NCBI RefSeq assembly: GCF_900290235.1
Contig: NZ_OLMK01000061.1
Span: 1 to 64,000 of the forward strand
DNA from: Streptomyces sp. MA5143a
GTDB lineage: Bacteria; Actinomycetota; Actinomycetes; Streptomycetales; Streptomycetaceae
Direction: 5' to 3'
DNA: 64,000 nucleotides
Shown in pieces: positions 1-7,556 of the stretch (within the stretch, counting starts at the first letter, position 1; every line of letters begins with the position of its first letter). The notes below the pieces were generated by a model. The model worked only from the letters and a program-made list of their open reading frames with translations. It was not told the origin of the DNA and searched no databases. The translations under genes and the position numbers were made by a program.

Positions 1-2858
1 AGGCGGTCCGTACCCTCGCCGACCAGGGCGTGACCACGTTCCTGGAACTCGGCCCGACCCCGCACCTGACCTCGGCAGTCAACGACATCCTCGACACGAC
101 CGCCTGCGTGCCCACCCTCCGCCCCGACGACCGCGAAGCGCGCGCCCTGTTGACCGGTGTCGCCACTCTCCACACCCGCGGCTCCAGCCTCGACTGGCCC
201 GCGCTCCTGCCGGGCGGCAAGCACGTCGACCTCCCCACCTATGCCTTCCAGCACCAGCCGTACTGGCTGGACACGGCACCCCGGACGTTCGACGTGACGT
301 CCGCAGGGCTCTCGGCGCCCGAACACCCCTTGCTGCAGAGCAAGCTCGACCTGCCGGGCTCGGGCGGGGCCGTGTTCACCGGGGTGATCTCCAGGAAGTC
401 CCAGCCGTGGCTGTGCGACCACTCCATCGCGGGTACGGTCCTCATGCCCGGCACCGGTTTCGTCGAGCTCAGCCTGCACGCCGCGCAGGAGACCGGGTAC
501 GCCGGCGTCGACGAGCTCATCATCGAGGCGCCCCTCGTCATCCCCGAGCACGGTGCGGTCCAACTCCAGGTCGCCGTACAGGCGGACGGGGGCCTGACCG
601 TCCACTCACGGTCCGAGGGGGACGACCCCGGAATTCCCTGGACCCGCCACGCGAGCGGCACCCTCACGACCACGGCGGAGCCCGCGGACTTCGACCTGGC
701 CGTCTGGCCGCCCAAGGACGCCCGGCCCCTCTCCCTCGACGCGGCGTACGAGGCGGTCGCCGCGGCCGGGTACCACTACGGGCCCGTGTTCCGGGGGCTC
801 ACGGCCGCGTGGACACGCGGTGACGAGGTCTTCGCGGAGGCCGCGCTGCCCGAGGAACACCACGAGCAAGCCGCCCGCTACGGCATCCACCCCGCGCTGC
901 TGGACACCGCCTTCCACGCGTCGATGCTCCACGGCGACCACGAAGGAGGGGAGGGGCGGACGGTGCTGCCGTTCGCGTGGAACGGAGTCACCCTGCACGC
1001 GGCCGGCACCCCGCACATCCGCGTCCGTGTGGTCCGGTCCGGCAGCGGTGCCACCACGGCCCAGCTCGCGGACTGCACCGGCGCCCCCGTGGTCAGCATC
1101 CGGTCCGTCGTCGCCCGACCCGCGGCCACCGACCGGCTCGCCGCGCCCGCCCCGGGCGCCGAGTCCCTCTACCGCGTCGAGTGGCACAAGGCCGTCACTC
1201 ACCCCACGAAGGAGGAACCGGCCACCGTACGTGTCAGCGGCGCGCACGACATCGCCGAACTCGTGGCGGCGTCGGCCGACGGATCGCCCGTACCCGAGCT
1301 GATCGTCCTCGACGTCGCCCGCGCGGCAGCGGAGAACGACGGTGGTACGGAAGGCCCGGCAGCCGTACACGCGCTCACCTCGCACGTCCTGTCCGTCGTG
1401 CAGACGTGGCTCGCGGAGCCCGCTCTCGACGGCACCCGGCTGCTCGCCCTCACCCGGGGCGCCGTCGCCGTCGACGCCCACGACCCCGTCAACGACCTGG
1501 CCGCCGCGGCCGTGTGGGGCCTGCTGCGGGCTGCCCAGTCGGAGCACCCGGGCCGGGTCGTCCTGGTCGACGTGGACGACGAGTCGGTCGACCAGGTGCC
1601 GGCCGCGTTGTCGAACGGAGAACCCCAACTCGCCCTGCGCGGCGGTACCGCGTACGTCCCCCGGTTCGTCCGGGGTGCCACGGACGCCGGGGCCGGCCGC
1701 ACCGGCGGCGAGCGGGACACGACACCGAGGACCCTCGATCCGGACGGCACTGTCCTCGTCACCGGCGGCACAGGCTCCCTCGGGGCACTCGTCGCCCGCC
1801 GGCTGGTCACCGAACACGGCGTCCGCCACCTCGTCCTGACCAGCCGCAGCGGGCCCAACGCCCCCGGAGCCCCCGAACTCGAGGCCGAGCTGACCGCACT
1901 GGGCGCATACGTCCGCGTCGAGGCCTGCGACGTCACCGACCGCGCCGCGCTCGCCGCGCTGCTGGACACCATCGCGCAGAGCGCGCCGCTCACGGCCGTC
2001 GTCCACACGGCGGGTGTGCTCGACGACGGTGTGCTCACCGCTCTCACCGCGGAGCGGCTGTCGACCGTCCTGCGGCCGAAAGTCGACGCGGCCTGGCACC
2101 TCCACGAGCTCACCAAGGACCTGGACCTGGCCGCGTTCGTGCTGTTCTCGTCCGTGTCCGGGCTCATGGGCGGCGCCGGGCAGGGCAACTACGCCGCAGC
2201 CAACGCCTACCTCAACGCCCTCGCCCACCGTCGACGCACGGAGGGCCGGGCCGCGCTCACCCTGGCGTGGGGACTGTGGGACCAGGCCGGCGGGATGACG
2301 TCCGGGCTCACCGAGACCGACCGCAAGCGGCTGTCACGCGGCGGACTCGCGCCGCTCGGCCCGGACGAGGGCCTCGCCCTGTTCGACGCGGCGCTGGCCG
2401 ACGCGGCACTGCGCGGGGGTGACACCCTCGCCGTGCCCGTACGGCTCGACTACACGGCCCTGCGCGCGCAGGCGGCCGACGGGACGCTCCCGCACCTGCT
2501 GCACGGGCTCGTCCGGCGCGTCCGCCGGGCCGCGACCGCGCCCCTCACCGGGACGGAGGTCGAGGAACCCCTCGCGGCCCGGCTGGCCGGGCTGTCGGCC
2601 GACGAGCAGGAAGAGATCCTGCAGGCGCTGATCAGGAGCACCGCCGCCCAGGTCCTCGGACTGCCCGCCGCGGAGAGCTTCCCCGCCGACGCGTTCTTCT
2701 TCGAGGCGGGCTTCGACTCGCTGACCGCCGTGGAACTGAGGAACCGGCTGAGCGAGGCCACCGCCGTACGGCTGTCGTCGACGTTCGTGTTCGACCACCC
2801 GACCCCGCAACTGCTCGCCGAGCAGCTGCGGCTGGAACTCACCACACAGGAGGCATAG
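1..2858 (+). CDS. Type I modular polyketide synthase, last module (AT C-terminus-DH-KR-ACP), 5' truncated
   Basis: This is the 3' end of a modular PKS gene. The frame is open from base 3 into the left edge, so the KS and most of the AT are missing. From about residue 40 come the AT tail and post-AT linker (TYAFQHQPYWL). A dehydratase follows with HSIAGTVLMP (HxxxGxxxxP) and the second catalytic motif LLDTAFH. The ketoreductase has an NADPH loop TGGTGSLG, an LDD motif typical of B-type KRs, and SSVSG...GNYAAANA with catalytic Ser/Tyr/Asn. A C-terminal ACP carries GFDSLTAVELRN. No thioesterase domain follows. The module should therefore leave an alpha,beta-unsaturated chain on the ACP, consistent with off-loading by the amide synthase 2 bp downstream. 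AT specificity cannot be read because the diagnostic motifs lie outside the window. Confidence 0.97.
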   Translation, partial: AVRTLADQGVTTFLELGPTPHLTSAVNDILDTTACVPTLRPDDREARALLTGVATLHTRGSSLDWPALLPGGKHVDLPTYAFQHQPYWLDTAPRTFDVTSAGLSAPEHPLLQSKLDLPGSGGAVFTGVISRKSQPWLCDHSIAGTVLMPGTGFVELSLHAAQETGYAGVDELIIEAPLVIPEHGAVQLQVAVQADGGLTVHSRSEGDDPGIPWTRHASGTLTTTAEPADFDLAVWPPKDARPLSLDAAYEAVAAAGYHYGPVFRGLTAAWTRGDEVFAEAALPEEHHEQAARYGIHPALLDTAFHASMLHGDHEGGEGRTVLPFAWNGVTLHAAGTPHIRVRVVRSGSGATTAQLADCTGAPVVSIRSVVARPAATDRLAAPAPGAESLYRVEWHKAVTHPTKEEPATVRVSGAHDIAELVAASADGSPVPELIVLDVARAAAENDGGTEGPAAVHALTSHVLSVVQTWLAEPALDGTRLLALTRGAVAVDAHDPVNDLAAAAVWGLLRAAQSEHPGRVVLVDVDDESVDQVPAALSNGEPQLALRGGTAYVPRFVRGATDAGAGRTGGERDTTPRTLDPDGTVLVTGGTGSLGALVARRLVTEHGVRHLVLTSRSGPNAPGAPELEAELTALGAYVRVEACDVTDRAALAALLDTIAQSAPLTAVVHTAGVLDDGVLTALTAERLSTVLRPKVDAAWHLHELTKDLDLAAFVLFSSVSGLMGGAGQGNYAAANAYLNALAHRRRTEGRAALTLAWGLWDQAGGMTSGLTETDRKRLSRGGLAPLGPDEGLALFDAALADAALRGGDTLAVPVRLDYTALRAQAADGTLPHLLHGLVRRVRRAATAPLTGTEVEEPLAARLAGLSADEQEEILQALIRSTAAQVLGLPAAESFPADAFFFEAGFDSLTAVELRNRLSEATAVRLSSTFVFDHPTPQLLAEQLRLELTTQEA

Positions 2859-2860
2859 GC

Positions 2861-3688
2861 GTGTTCGACGTGGATCGGTACCTGCGGACCCTGGGTCACG
2901 CGGGACCGGCGACGGCCACCCTGGAGACGCTCACCCGGCTGCACCGCGGGCATCTGGAGGCCATCCCCTACGACAACGGCCATGTCGCCGAGCTCGACCT
3001 GGACAACATCGCCGTCCTCGACGTCGACGAGACGTTCGAGACGGTGGTGTGCGGCAGGCGCGGCGGAATCTGCACCCAGCTCAACGGCATGTTCCGGCGG
3101 CTGCTCGCGGAGCTGGGCTTCGAGACGGACCTCATCGCGGCCAGCACACTGTTCCCCGGCAACGTGTTCGGTCCGCCGATCGAGCACATGCTCGTCCGGG
3201 TCCGGCTCGACGGTGACGACTGGCTGGCCGACGTCGGGTTCGGCGGGCTGTCCTTCGTCGAGCCCCTGCGGGTGTGCGACGAGGTGCAGACGCAGGACGG
3301 CACCGACTACCAGCTGGTGCGCGAGGGCGAGTACCACGTGCTGCGGTACCGCAACCGTGACGCGGACTGGCGGACCTCGTACCGGTTCGTGCCGAAGCCG
3401 CGCACGGTGGACGAATGGGAGGGCGCGTTCGACGCCATGGTCGGGCCGGACGCACCCCGGGGAGCGGTCGAACCGATCATCCGGAGGCGGCGCCTGGTCG
3501 GTGATGAACAGCTCACCCAGACCGGCAAGTTGTGCTCGACCGTGCGGGACGGGCGGGAGCGGATCGCGCACGCCATGGTGCACCGCGACGAGCACGAGAG
3601 GGTCGTGGCTGCCATCACGGCCCCCGCCAACCCTGGGCAAGACCTTTCTTGCAAAAGAAAGGACCAAGAAACAATGGATGTTCGGTGA
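2861..3688 (+). CDS. Ansamycin amide synthase (arylamine N-acetyltransferase family, RifF/GdmF-like)
   Basis: This 275-aa protein belongs to the arylamine N-acetyltransferase family. The catalytic triad is visible as Cys71 (RRGGICTQLN), His109 (IEHMLVRV) and Asp124 (LADVGFGG), almost the same spacing as in RifF. In ansamycin pathways this enzyme uses the aromatic amine of the starter unit to release the chain from the last PKS module as a macrolactam. Its GTG start is 2 bp after the stop of the PKS gene, so the two are co-translated, and the PKS lacks a thioesterase domain. The last ~15 codons are A/T-rich and contain a perfect hairpin (3643-3662), odd for this genome. The context rules out a simple xenobiotic NAT. 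The exact ansamycin cannot be told from this gene. Confidence 0.93.
   Translation: MFDVDRYLRTLGHAGPATATLETLTRLHRGHLEAIPYDNGHVAELDLDNIAVLDVDETFETVVCGRRGGICTQLNGMFRRLLAELGFETDLIAASTLFPGNVFGPPIEHMLVRVRLDGDDWLADVGFGGLSFVEPLRVCDEVQTQDGTDYQLVREGEYHVLRYRNRDADWRTSYRFVPKPRTVDEWEGAFDAMVGPDAPRGAVEPIIRRRRLVGDEQLTQTGKLCSTVRDGRERIAHAMVHRDEHERVVAAITAPANPGQDLSCKRKDQETMDVR
3643..3662 (+). promoter_or_regulatory. AT-rich hairpin at the 3' end of the amide synthase gene
   Basis: CCTTTCTTGCAAAAGAAAGG has perfect 8-bp arms and a 4-nt loop, inside the last codons of the amide synthase gene. It begins a roughly 80-bp A/T-rich stretch before the first LAL gene. It could be a terminator or attenuator for the PKS operon, or a protein-binding site. 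No U-run follows directly. Confidence 0.45.
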
Positions 3689-3693
3689 TCGCT

Positions 3694-3722
3694 TTGTCAA
3701 AAGGGTTAGGAAAGCATTAAGA
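3694..3722 (+). promoter_or_regulatory. Candidate promoter for the first LAL regulator
   Basis: TTGTCA (3694-3699) and TTAAGA (3717-3722) are separated by 17 nt in A/T-rich DNA just upstream of the LAL gene. A transcript would start near 3729. That is only about 4 nt before the GTG at 3733, so translation would be nearly leaderless there, or start at GTG 3772. Confidence 0.35.
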
Positions 3723-3732
3723 CACAGCGACA

Positions 3733-6408
3733 GTGTGCGCTTCTGCACGGCGCGGGCTCATAGGCTCGTGGGTGTGGAACAAAGCTGCGATAGCAGCCTT
3801 CAAAGGTGTTTCTGCGTGTAAGGAAGAGTCGGCGCACGGTTCCGGTCTCAGCAATGTCCTTCAGGCCAGGGTCGCGCGAAGCGGCCTCCTCGGCTCGCTC
3901 ATCGAGCGCACGGACGCCGTGGCCGAACTCAACCGGCTCCTGGCCGACGCCGAGGCGGGCCACTCCAGGCTTGCCGTCATCCAGGGCGCCCGTGGTACGG
4001 GCAAGAGCCGACTGGTCCACGACTACCTCGACGCGGTCTCGGGGCCGGGTGTCCGCACCGTCGCCATGACAGCCTTACCGGACGACGCCGAGGTGCCCTT
4101 CGGGGTGCTGAGGCAGGTCGGCGTCGGCACCCCGCTGCCCACCCCGCTGTGCGACCGGCGGGAGGCGTGGCCCGAGGAGGAGGCGGCGGCGGACGCGCAC
4201 CGTGTCGCCAGGGAGATCACCGCACTGGCCGAGCACGAGGTCCTGGTGATCTCGGTCGACGACATCCACTACGTCGATCCCGAGTCCCTGGACTACATCG
4301 TCCACGTCATGTCCCGGCTGAGGTCCGCCCGCGTCCTCGGGATCGTGACCCACGACGCGGGCCGCGGTCCCGCGGTACAGCGGCTCCTCCCGCTGTACCG
4401 CACGCCCGGTCTCGGACACATCACCCTGCACCCACTGTCCCTGGACGGGGTGGCCAGGCTCGCCGCCCGCCACCTCGGCGACACCACCGCGTACCCGCAC
4501 ACGGCGGAACTCTTCCTCCGCAGCGGCGGCAACCCGCTGGTCCTGCAGTCCCTCCTGCTCGGCCGGGGCGAGGCGGAGGGCGACACCGTGTCGATACCCG
4601 GCGGTGGCCGCGAGGCCGCCACGCACGGCGACCGCGTCGCCGCACCACAGGACGAGAGTCTGCCGGCCTCCGAGGCGGCGGCCCTGCACGTACGGATGGC
4701 CGAGTGCATGTTCGAAGGTGGGGCGCCGGCCCGGTGCATCGCGAAACATCTCCTCAGCGCCGCCTGGTCGGACGCCCCCTGGGCCGTGGCCAACCTCCGA
4801 GCCGCGGCGCGGGACGCGGTCCGGGAAGGGCATCTGTCCCAGGCCCTGCGCTACCTCGACCTGGCGCTCGGCGGCACCACCGACGCGCGGGAACGCGCCG
4901 CCCTCCGTGCCACCGCCGCCCGGCTCGAATGGTGCCACTCACCCGCCTCCGCCGCCCGTCATCTCGCCGCCCAGCAGGCCGACTTCTTCGCGGGGCACCT
5001 CGGGAACACGGAAGTGAGCGACCTTGTCTGGCGGCTGGCCTGGTACGGGCAGGTGGACGACGCGGTGGCGGTGCTCGCGGCGCTGCCCGGCACGCACCCG
5101 CAGCACCGGGACCTCGCCGACTGGCTGGGGGCCGTGTACCCGGAGCACGCCGTATCCATCGAAGCACCACCACCACCGACGCCGCGGTCGGACGGCGAGG
5201 AGACCGGCGATCCGTGCTTGGCGCTCGCCGCCGACCTGGTCCGCATCCTGGCGACCGGCCCCGACCGGCAGGCGGCCTCCGCTGCCGAACTCGCCCTCCA
5301 GACCGGCTGCCTCGACGCGGACTCGGTGTGGAGCGGTGTGGTCGCGCAGACGGCGGTCGTGGTGCTCATCCAGGCCGACCGCCTGGACACCGCCCAGGCA
5401 TGGTGCGACAAACTGCTCGGCGACACGGCGCTCGACGGCACCGGCCTCACCTGGCGTGCCGTGTTCACCGCGCTGCGCGGCGAAGTGGCCCTGCTCCGGG
5501 GCGACCTCACCACCGCGCATGACGACGCGCGCCGCGCGCTCGACCTCGTTCCGCCCCAGGGATGGGGCGCCACGATCGGCCAGCCCCTGGGGTGCGCCGT
5601 CCGCGCGGCCATCCGGCTCGGCAGGATCGGCGACGCCGACGCGTACATGAAAACCGGGGTACCGGACGCGATGCTGCAGAGCCGCTACGGGCTCTGCTAC
5701 CTGTACGCGCGCGGCGAGCACCGCCTCGCGACCGGCCGGGGACACGCCGCACTGGCCGACTTCCGCGCCTGTGAGGCGCTGCCCACGCGCCTGGGCCCCG
5801 GCCTCACCGGACGCGTGCCCTGGCAACTCGGCGCCGCTGCCGCGTGGTTGCAGCAGGGCGACAGGAAGGAGGCCCGGCTGCTGCTGCGGCCCCTGCTCGA
5901 CCGCCACACGCTGAGCGGAAGGGACCGAGGCGCCGCCCTTCGGCTGCTCGGCCGTGCCACCCGCCCCGAGCGCGGCGTCCATCTGCTCGCCCAGGCAGTG
6001 GAGACCCTGGAGGACTACGGGGACAAGTACGAGCTGGCCGCCGCCCTGGCCAACCTCAGCGAGGTGCACGAGCGGCTCGGCAACCAGCGCGCGGCACGGG
6101 ACACCGCCCGCAGGGCCTGGCTGTTCGCGAGGGAGGCGGGCGCGCTGTGGCTGTGCCGCCTGATGATCCCCGAGGGCGCACCACCGGAGCCGTCCCCGGG
6201 CCGGGCCGCGGCGCTGACCGAACAGGAACGCCGGGTGGCCGCCCTCGCCGCGGTCGGCTCCACCAACCGGGAGATCTCCGAACGCCTGCACATCACGGCG
6301 AGCACGGTCGAGCAACACCTGACCCGCGTCTACCGCAAGTTAGACGTCAGCGGGCGCCGTGAACTGCCCCCGTGGCTTGCGGCGGACAATGGCGCCGGGC
6401 CGAGGTGA
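3733..6408 (+). CDS. LAL-family (large LuxR) pathway-specific transcriptional regulator with two TTA codons
   Basis: This is a large STAND-type LuxR regulator of up to 891 aa. An N-terminal P-loop ATPase has Walker A GARGTGKS (about residues 85-92) and Walker B VLVISVDDIHY. A long helical TPR-like middle follows, then a C-terminal LuxR helix-turn-helix (about 827-885: LTEQERRVAALAA, then TNREISERLHITASTVEQHL). Such proteins are usually activators of the adjacent PKS cluster. Two in-frame TTA codons occur, at 4075-4077 and at 6340-6342, the latter inside the DNA-binding domain. Translation should therefore need the bldA tRNA. The start is uncertain: GTG 3733 or GTG 3772 is possible, and family members usually begin close to the LIERTDAV segment at residue 56. 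No clear ribosome site precedes either start. The gene converges on the thioesterase gene. Confidence 0.92.
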   Translation: MCASARRGLIGSWVWNKAAIAAFKGVSACKEESAHGSGLSNVLQARVARSGLLGSLIERTDAVAELNRLLADAEAGHSRLAVIQGARGTGKSRLVHDYLDAVSGPGVRTVAMTALPDDAEVPFGVLRQVGVGTPLPTPLCDRREAWPEEEAAADAHRVAREITALAEHEVLVISVDDIHYVDPESLDYIVHVMSRLRSARVLGIVTHDAGRGPAVQRLLPLYRTPGLGHITLHPLSLDGVARLAARHLGDTTAYPHTAELFLRSGGNPLVLQSLLLGRGEAEGDTVSIPGGGREAATHGDRVAAPQDESLPASEAAALHVRMAECMFEGGAPARCIAKHLLSAAWSDAPWAVANLRAAARDAVREGHLSQALRYLDLALGGTTDARERAALRATAARLEWCHSPASAARHLAAQQADFFAGHLGNTEVSDLVWRLAWYGQVDDAVAVLAALPGTHPQHRDLADWLGAVYPEHAVSIEAPPPPTPRSDGEETGDPCLALAADLVRILATGPDRQAASAAELALQTGCLDADSVWSGVVAQTAVVVLIQADRLDTAQAWCDKLLGDTALDGTGLTWRAVFTALRGEVALLRGDLTTAHDDARRALDLVPPQGWGATIGQPLGCAVRAAIRLGRIGDADAYMKTGVPDAMLQSRYGLCYLYARGEHRLATGRGHAALADFRACEALPTRLGPGLTGRVPWQLGAAAAWLQQGDRKEARLLLRPLLDRHTLSGRDRGAALRLLGRATRPERGVHLLAQAVETLEDYGDKYELAAALANLSEVHERLGNQRAARDTARRAWLFAREAGALWLCRLMIPEGAPPEPSPGRAAALTEQERRVAALAAVGSTNREISERLHITASTVEQHLTRVYRKLDVSGRRELPPWLAADNGAGPR

Positions 6409-6417
6409 GGCGGTAGC

Positions 6418-6471
6418 GGGTGCCGTTCGGACCACCTCGCGTCCCGAGCCGAGCTGGTCCGAACGGCACCC
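6418..6471. terminator. Bidirectional terminator between converging LAL and thioesterase genes
   Basis: A perfect 17-bp inverted repeat lies exactly in the 71-bp gap between the two converging stop codons. One arm (6418-6434) is gggtgccgttcggacca and the other is 6455-6471, with a 20-nt loop. The position and symmetry fit a shared terminator for both strands. Confidence 0.8.
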
Positions 6472-6479
6472 CCTCGCGG

Positions 6480-7238
6480 TCACGAGCCCGTCGATGCGTC
6501 CTGACCTCCGCGAGCCGCCCGCTCGACGAGCGCCGCGATCTCCCTGAGGTGCGGCGCCAGGAAGAAGTGCCCGCCGCGATACGTCCGCACATCGCACCGC
6601 GCCGTCGTGTGCGTCCGCCACGCGGCGGCCTCCTCGGCCGTCACCTTGGGATCCCGGTCGCCGGTCAGCACGGTGATCGGGCAGGACAACGGCTCGCCCG
6701 GATGGTGCCGGTAGGTCTCGGCGGCCTTGTAGTCGCTGCGTATCGCGGGGAGCGTCATCCGGACCAGCTCCTCGTCCGGTATCTCCATGTCGTCGCCGGC
6801 CAGCCGGAACACCTCGGCGATCAGGGCGTCGTCGTCCAGCAGGTACGTCGACTCCTCGCGGTGCGTGGAGGGCGCCCGGCGGCCCGACGCGAACAGCTCC
6901 AGCGGTACGACACCCCGTCGCCGCAGTCGTGTCGCCACCTCGAACGCGACCGTCGCCCCCATGCTGTGCCCGAACAGCACCAGCGGCCGGTCGAGCCACG
7001 GCACCAACTCGTCCACCACGAGGTCCGCGAGCTTGCCCAGTTCGTCCACACACGGCTCGGCACGCCGGTCCTGCCGCCCCGGATACTGGACGGCCAGGAC
7101 CTCCGACGACGGCGCGAGCGCCCGTGACAACGGAAAGTAGAAACTGGCCGAGCCTCCGGCATGCGGCAGGCAGACGACACGCGCCGCCGCCCCCTCAGCC
7201 GGATGAAACCTGCGAATCCATGGTGATCCTGCCGACAT
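6480..7238 (-). CDS. Type II thioesterase (PKS editing)
   Basis: This is a 252-aa alpha/beta-hydrolase of the type II thioesterase family found with PKS/NRPS clusters. The nucleophile motif GHSMGA places Ser92. The acid lies in GDRDPKV (about 194-196), and the His is His224 in RGGHFF. These enzymes free stalled or mis-primed acyl chains from PKS acyl carrier domains. The ATG at 7238 was chosen because GAGGG sits 4-8 nt upstream. A TTG eight codons further upstream (7262) is in frame but has poorer support. The gene is convergent with the first LAL gene and divergent from the second. It serves the ansamycin cluster by position, since the last module has no thioesterase of its own. Confidence 0.9.
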   Translation of the reverse strand: MSAGSPWIRRFHPAEGAAARVVCLPHAGGSASFYFPLSRALAPSSEVLAVQYPGRQDRRAEPCVDELGKLADLVVDELVPWLDRPLVLFGHSMGATVAFEVATRLRRRGVVPLELFASGRRAPSTHREESTYLLDDDALIAEVFRLAGDDMEIPDEELVRMTLPAIRSDYKAAETYRHHPGEPLSCPITVLTGDRDPKVTAEEAAAWRTHTTARCDVRTYRGGHFFLAPHLREIAALVERAARGGQDASTGS

Positions 7239-7325
7239 GACCGCCCTCACTCCCGGGTGCAACCGCGTCAGCCTTCACCAAGACCACCGTCCGCCGCCAG
7301 CGGATCGGACCGAATTCTCGGGTGG

Positions 7326-7432
7326 TTAGGGGGGTGTTCAAGGGACGGCGTCCGAAACCGCCAGCGATATAGGGCGGTGTTGCGGAGGGCGGCGTGAATC
7401 ACCGGCACATAGGGGTCTATTAAGGGGGGTGC
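7326..7432 (+). promoter_or_regulatory. Cluster of TAGGGG-type repeats in the divergent promoter region
   Basis: The 318-bp gap between the thioesterase gene and the second LAL gene holds four related elements on the + strand: TTAGGGGGGTGT (7326-7337), ATAGGGCGGTGT (7369-7380), ATAGGGGTCTAT (7409-7420) and ATTAAGGGGGGTGC (7419-7432). They are candidate operator sites for the LAL proteins or another cluster regulator. The rest of the gap shows no gene. Confidence 0.4.
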
Positions 7433-7556
7433 AAGGGCTTGAGTAATGCGAACCTGGCGGATGTACCCACTCGGTGGAAAGCGGCGGAGACAGTGCGGTC
7501 CCCGTTGCCGCCGAGCGTCGGTGAGCTCGTTTTGTGAATGTCTGGGCAGGTGGCAC

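Noticed and set aside
7446-7556. Upstream extension of the second LAL gene to 7446
   Set aside because: The extra 37 residues are Arg/Cys-rich and unlike family N-termini. The ATG at 7557 has a ribosome site and gives the standard start.
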